Positions 61,456 through 64,000 of a stretch of 64,000 bases of DNA are shown piece by piece. Position numbers and translations under genes: made by a program. The stretch covers positions 186,001 to 250,000 of the forward strand of contig NZ_LT629749.1 of the NCBI RefSeq assembly GCF_900105065.1, written 5' to 3'. How positions within the stretch are numbered: the first letter of the stretch is position 1; every line of letters begins with the position of its first letter. Below the pieces are notes generated by a model that saw nothing but the letters and a program-made list of their open reading frames with translations, did no database searches and was not told where the DNA came from. The DNA comes from Friedmanniella luteola. GTDB taxonomy: Bacteria; Actinomycetota; Actinomycetes; Propionibacteriales; Propionibacteriaceae.

Positions 61456-61722
61456 GTGACTGCACTGCAACACGACGACTGGACCATGCGCGCCAAGTGC
61501 CGGGGCCAGGAGGACGACCTGTTCCCGGAAGCGGCGGAGCAGAAGCGCGCCCGTCTCATCTGCGGGGGGTGCCCCGTCCGCTCCGAGTGCCTGGCCGAGG
61601 CGCTGGACAACCGCATCGAGTGGGGCGTCTGGGGGGGCATGACCGAGCGCGAGCGCCGTCAGCTGCTCCGGCAGCGGGGCGACGTCACGTCCTGGGCCCG
61701 GTTGCTGGTCGACCGGGGCTGA
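61456..61722 (+). CDS. whiB4: WhiB-family iron-sulfur regulator, WhiB4-like
   Basis: An 88-aa redox-sensing regulator that holds a [4Fe-4S] cluster through four cysteines (Cys15, Cys36, Cys39, Cys45; CxxC between 36 and 39). The tryptophan-glycine turn GVWGGMTERERR follows, and then a basic C-terminus. GTG start at 61456 after GGGGAG. Its place between ponA and two ArsA-like ATPases equals the whiB4 locus of mycobacteria (Rv3681c with ponA2 and Rv3680-Rv3679), which supports the name; sequence alone does not separate WhiB subfamilies. Confidence 0.9.
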   Translation: MTALQHDDWTMRAKCRGQEDDLFPEAAEQKRARLICGGCPVRSECLAEALDNRIEWGVWGGMTERERRQLLRQRGDVTSWARLLVDRG

Positions 61723-61758
61723 GCCGGGCGCGGGGCGGCCGGGCCGGCCGCTCCTGCG

Positions 61759-62919
61759 TCAGTCCTGCTTGGCGAGCAGGTCGCCGACGGTCCGCAGCGT
61801 CGCCACGTCGGTGACGTCGGTCGGCAGCGTCTCCACCAGGGTCCGCGGCACCTGCGGGCGCGCGCCCGAGAAGCGGTGCAGCAGCTGCTGCTCCGACTCC
61901 ACGACGCGCATCAGGTCGGCGTGCCGGCGCAGCGCCTCCACCTCGACCTCGGCGGTCTCGGGCAGGTCCTCGGCCAGGGACAGCGCCCGCTCGGCGGAGA
62001 CGTCGAGGCCGCTGACGTGGGTCCGGTTGATGACCAGCCCGGCCAGCGGCATCTGCTCCTCGGTCAGCCGGTCCACGAAGTAGGCGGCCTCGCGGAGCGC
62101 GTCGCGCTGCGGGGTGGCGACGACGACGAAGGTCGTGTGCCGTGAGGACAGCAGCCGGTAGGTCTCCTGCGCCCGGTTCCGGAACCCCCCGAACAGGGCC
62201 TCGCAGGCCGCGACGAAGGTCTGCAGGTCCTTGATGAGCTGGCCTCCGACCACCTTGTTCATCACGGTGGAGACCAGCGTGAAGCCGACGCTCATCAGCC
62301 GCAGCGGGCCCCGGGCCGGGGCCAGCAGCAGCCGGATGAAGCGGCCGTCGAGCAGCGAGCTCAGGTGCTCGGGGGCGTCGAGGAAGTCCAGGGCCGAGCG
62401 GGCCGGCGGGGTGTCCACGACGATCAGGTCCCAGCGGCCGTCCACGCCGGACTGGGTGTGCAGCTGGCCCAGCTTCTCCATGGCCATGTACTCCTGGGTC
62501 CCCGCGAAGGAGGAGGACAGGGCGACGTAGAAGGGGTTGGACAGGATCTCCTGCGCCCGTTGCGGGGTCGAGTGGTCGAGCACGACGTCGTCGAACGTCC
62601 GCTTCATGTCGAGCATCATCGCGTCGAGGCTGCCGCCGGCGGCGGGGTCGAGACCGCGGACGGGGCGGGGGGTGTTGTCGAGCTCCCCGAGCCCCAGCGA
62701 CTGCGCGAGTCGTCGGGCGGGGTCGATGGTGAGGACGACCACCCGCCGGCCGGCCTCGGCCGCCCGCAGCGCGATCGCGGCCGAGGTCGTCGTCTTGCCG
62801 ACCCCGCCGGAGCCGCAGCAGATGATGATCTCGGTCCGCCGGTCGGCGATGACCGCGTCGACGTCGAGGAAGGGGGCGGGGGTCGCCGTCGCGGCCGCGG
62901 TCCGGGTACGGGGGACCAT
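61759..62919 (-). CDS. ArsA-like anion-transporter ATPase, second subunit
   Basis: A 386-aa ArsA/GET3-type P-loop ATPase. Its Walker A reads CGSGGVGKT (residues 35-43), so the signature lysine of deviant Walker A motifs (KGGxGKT) is replaced by Ser. IVVDTPPARSALDFLD and LVINRTH are the switch and strand segments. The ATG at 62919 overlaps the stop of the partner gene (TGATG). Rv3680 of M. tuberculosis has the same place and, from memory, the same SGGVGK form. A role in envelope stress or tail-anchored-like protein handling is inference. Confidence 0.88.
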   Translation of the reverse strand: MVPRTRTAAATATPAPFLDVDAVIADRRTEIIICCGSGGVGKTTTSAAIALRAAEAGRRVVVLTIDPARRLAQSLGLGELDNTPRPVRGLDPAAGGSLDAMMLDMKRTFDDVVLDHSTPQRAQEILSNPFYVALSSSFAGTQEYMAMEKLGQLHTQSGVDGRWDLIVVDTPPARSALDFLDAPEHLSSLLDGRFIRLLLAPARGPLRLMSVGFTLVSTVMNKVVGGQLIKDLQTFVAACEALFGGFRNRAQETYRLLSSRHTTFVVVATPQRDALREAAYFVDRLTEEQMPLAGLVINRTHVSGLDVSAERALSLAEDLPETAEVEVEALRRHADLMRVVESEQQLLHRFSGARPQVPRTLVETLPTDVTDVATLRTVGDLLAKQD

Positions 62920-63914
62920 CAGGCGGCCTCGAGCGCCAGCTGGTCGCGGAGCTGCGCGGCGATGGTCACCAGGGCGTCCTCGTCGATGCCGGCCGGGTCG
63001 AAGGTGACGGCGGCGAGCGGCAGGCCCAGCCCCGTCAGCCGTTCGTGCCGCTCCCGGTGCTGCAGCGTGCGCGCCGCCTCGACGCCGAACTCGGCGGCCA
63101 GCGTCGCGTTCTGCACCTCGGTCCAGCCCGGCACCGCCAGCTCCACCTCGCCCCGGGCCGCCCGCTCCAGGACGGCCGGCTCTAGCGGGGTCGGCGTCAC
63201 CATGTTCTCGATGACGCTGCCGATGGTGATCCGCGTCGGTGCCAGGGCCGTGACGGCCTCCTCGGTCTCGGTCACCGGCATGTCCTCCAGCAGGGTCACC
63301 AGGTGCACCACCGTCGTGGGGGCGCGCAGCACGGTCATGATCGAGTCGGCCTGGCTGCGGATCGGGCCCATCTTCGCGAGCCCGGAGACCGCCTCGTGCA
63401 CGTTGAGGAACTGGGCGATCCGGCCCGTGGGCGGGGCGTCGAGGACGACGGCGTCGTAGGCGCCGGGCCGGTGGGTCGGGCCCCGGCGGACCGCCTCGTA
63501 GACCTTGCCCGTGAGCAGCACGTCGCGCAGCCCGGGAGCGATCGAGGTGGCGAAGTCGATGGCCCCGAAGCGGTCGAGGGCCTTCCCGGCCAGGCCCAGG
63601 TGGTAGAAGGTGTCGAGGTACTCCAGCAGGGCGTCCTCGGCGTCGATCGAGAGCCCGTGCACGACGCCGCCCGCCGGGGTGCGCAGCAGCCGCCGCTCCT
63701 CGTCGCCGACCAGCGGCGGGACCCCGAAGAGCTCGGAGATGCCGTGCCGCCCCTCGACCTCGCACAGCAGCACCCGCCGGCCCTCGGTGGCGAGGGCGCA
63801 GGCCAGCGCCGCGGCGACCGTCGTCTTCCCGGTGCCGCCCTTGCCGCTCACGATGTGCAGTCCGTGCCGGGGCGGGGCGGCGGCCGGTGCCGCCGGGCGT
63901 GCAGCGCGGCTCAT
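62919..63914 (-). CDS. ArsA-like anion-transporter ATPase, first subunit
   Basis: A 331-aa ArsA/GET3-type ATPase. Walker A with the signature lysine is present, SGKGGTGKT (residues 23-31), followed by LLCEVEGRHG and AVVLDAPPTGRIAQFL. A Pro/Ala-rich 18-residue start precedes the domain. Overlaps the preceding gene by ATGA at 63911-63914 and the following ArsA-like gene by TGATG, so the three are one translation-coupled operon. The pair probably forms a heterodimer, with this subunit the active one. Confidence 0.88.
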   Translation of the reverse strand: MSRAARPAAPAAAPPRHGLHIVSGKGGTGKTTVAAALACALATEGRRVLLCEVEGRHGISELFGVPPLVGDEERRLLRTPAGGVVHGLSIDAEDALLEYLDTFYHLGLAGKALDRFGAIDFATSIAPGLRDVLLTGKVYEAVRRGPTHRPGAYDAVVLDAPPTGRIAQFLNVHEAVSGLAKMGPIRSQADSIMTVLRAPTTVVHLVTLLEDMPVTETEEAVTALAPTRITIGSVIENMVTPTPLEPAVLERAARGEVELAVPGWTEVQNATLAAEFGVEAARTLQHRERHERLTGLGLPLAAVTFDPAGIDEDALVTIAAQLRDQLALEAA

Positions 63915-64000
63915 GGGAGGTCGGTGACCTGCAGGCCCGCATGGGCCTTGTAGCGGCGGTTGATCGCGATCAGGTTGGCGGTGAAGGCCTCCACCTGGCC
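63911..64000 (-). CDS. 3' end of a gene cut by the window edge
   Basis: The last 29 codons of an upstream gene read leftward from the window edge, GQVEAFTANLIAINRRYKAH and then AGLQVTDLP before the stop. The stop overlaps the first ArsA-like start (ATGA), so it belongs to the same operon. The family cannot be named from this fragment; in mycobacteria the neighbour is a RidA-type gene. Confidence 0.7.
   Translation of the reverse strand, partial: GQVEAFTANLIAINRRYKAHAGLQVTDLP

Overview
The window is from a high-GC actinobacterium. Evidence: a WhiB iron-sulfur regulator, the conserved runs ffs-dnaX-ybaB-recR and metallophosphoesterase-ponA-whiB4-two ArsA-like ATPases, a GTG-started aspartokinase with an internal second start, many GTG starts, and an integrative element of the pSAM2/AICE type. 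The exact family (for example Propionibacteriales or Geodermatophilales) cannot be settled from the sequence alone.

Layout. 1-4.9 kb: a sugar ABC operon (ATPase cut by the left edge, lipoprotein binding protein, TIM-barrel sugar isomerase/epimerase) behind a LacI regulator, with a triple repeated operator-like site. This block looks less GC-rich than what follows and ends at a displaced 3' half of a tRNA-Ser(CGA) gene (5213-5268), so it may be the right end of a genomic island that extends left of the window. 5.5-14.9 kb: an exported SGNH hydrolase, a LacI-controlled beta-glucosidase operon (MFS transporter, GH3, Usp), an A24 prepilin peptidase, a K+/H+ type antiporter, a LytR_C protein and a small VapB-like protein. 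15-28.9 kb: a HerA-like ATPase, a GPH transporter with a PLP decarboxylase-like enzyme, a GH172 (DUF2961) glycosidase, a stand-alone receiver facing a hybrid histidine kinase with its own HPt, and a MarR-oxidoreductase group that shares one operator sequence.

28,991-46,668 is a 17.7-kb actinobacterial integrative and conjugative element inserted in the 3' end of tRNA-Ser(GGA). It is bounded by 69-bp direct repeats. Its core is at the right: Pra-like activator, FtsK/TraB-type DNA translocase, RepSA-type HUH initiator, Xis and a tyrosine integrase. Its left half is visibly lower-GC cargo: a 500-aa protein with a HEPN-like C-terminus, a 745-bp non-coding stretch, a 2164-aa STAND NTPase with an N-terminal PD-(D/E)XK (Cap4/DUF4297-like) nuclease, and an overlapping 253-aa accessory gene. 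The last two resemble an Avs (AVAST, type 3-like) anti-phage system. A broken EVE/PUA-like gene and an XRE-CutA-glyoxalase operon follow.

46.6-64 kb is mostly housekeeping: tRNA-Ser, SRP RNA, HAD phosphatase, DUF72, dnaX, ybaB, recR, a Gfo/Idh/MocA oxidoreductase, a DUF1707 protein, aspartokinase, tRNA-Pro, metallophosphoesterase, a YqeY protein, ponA, whiB4 and two ArsA-like ATPases, with a further gene cut by the right edge.
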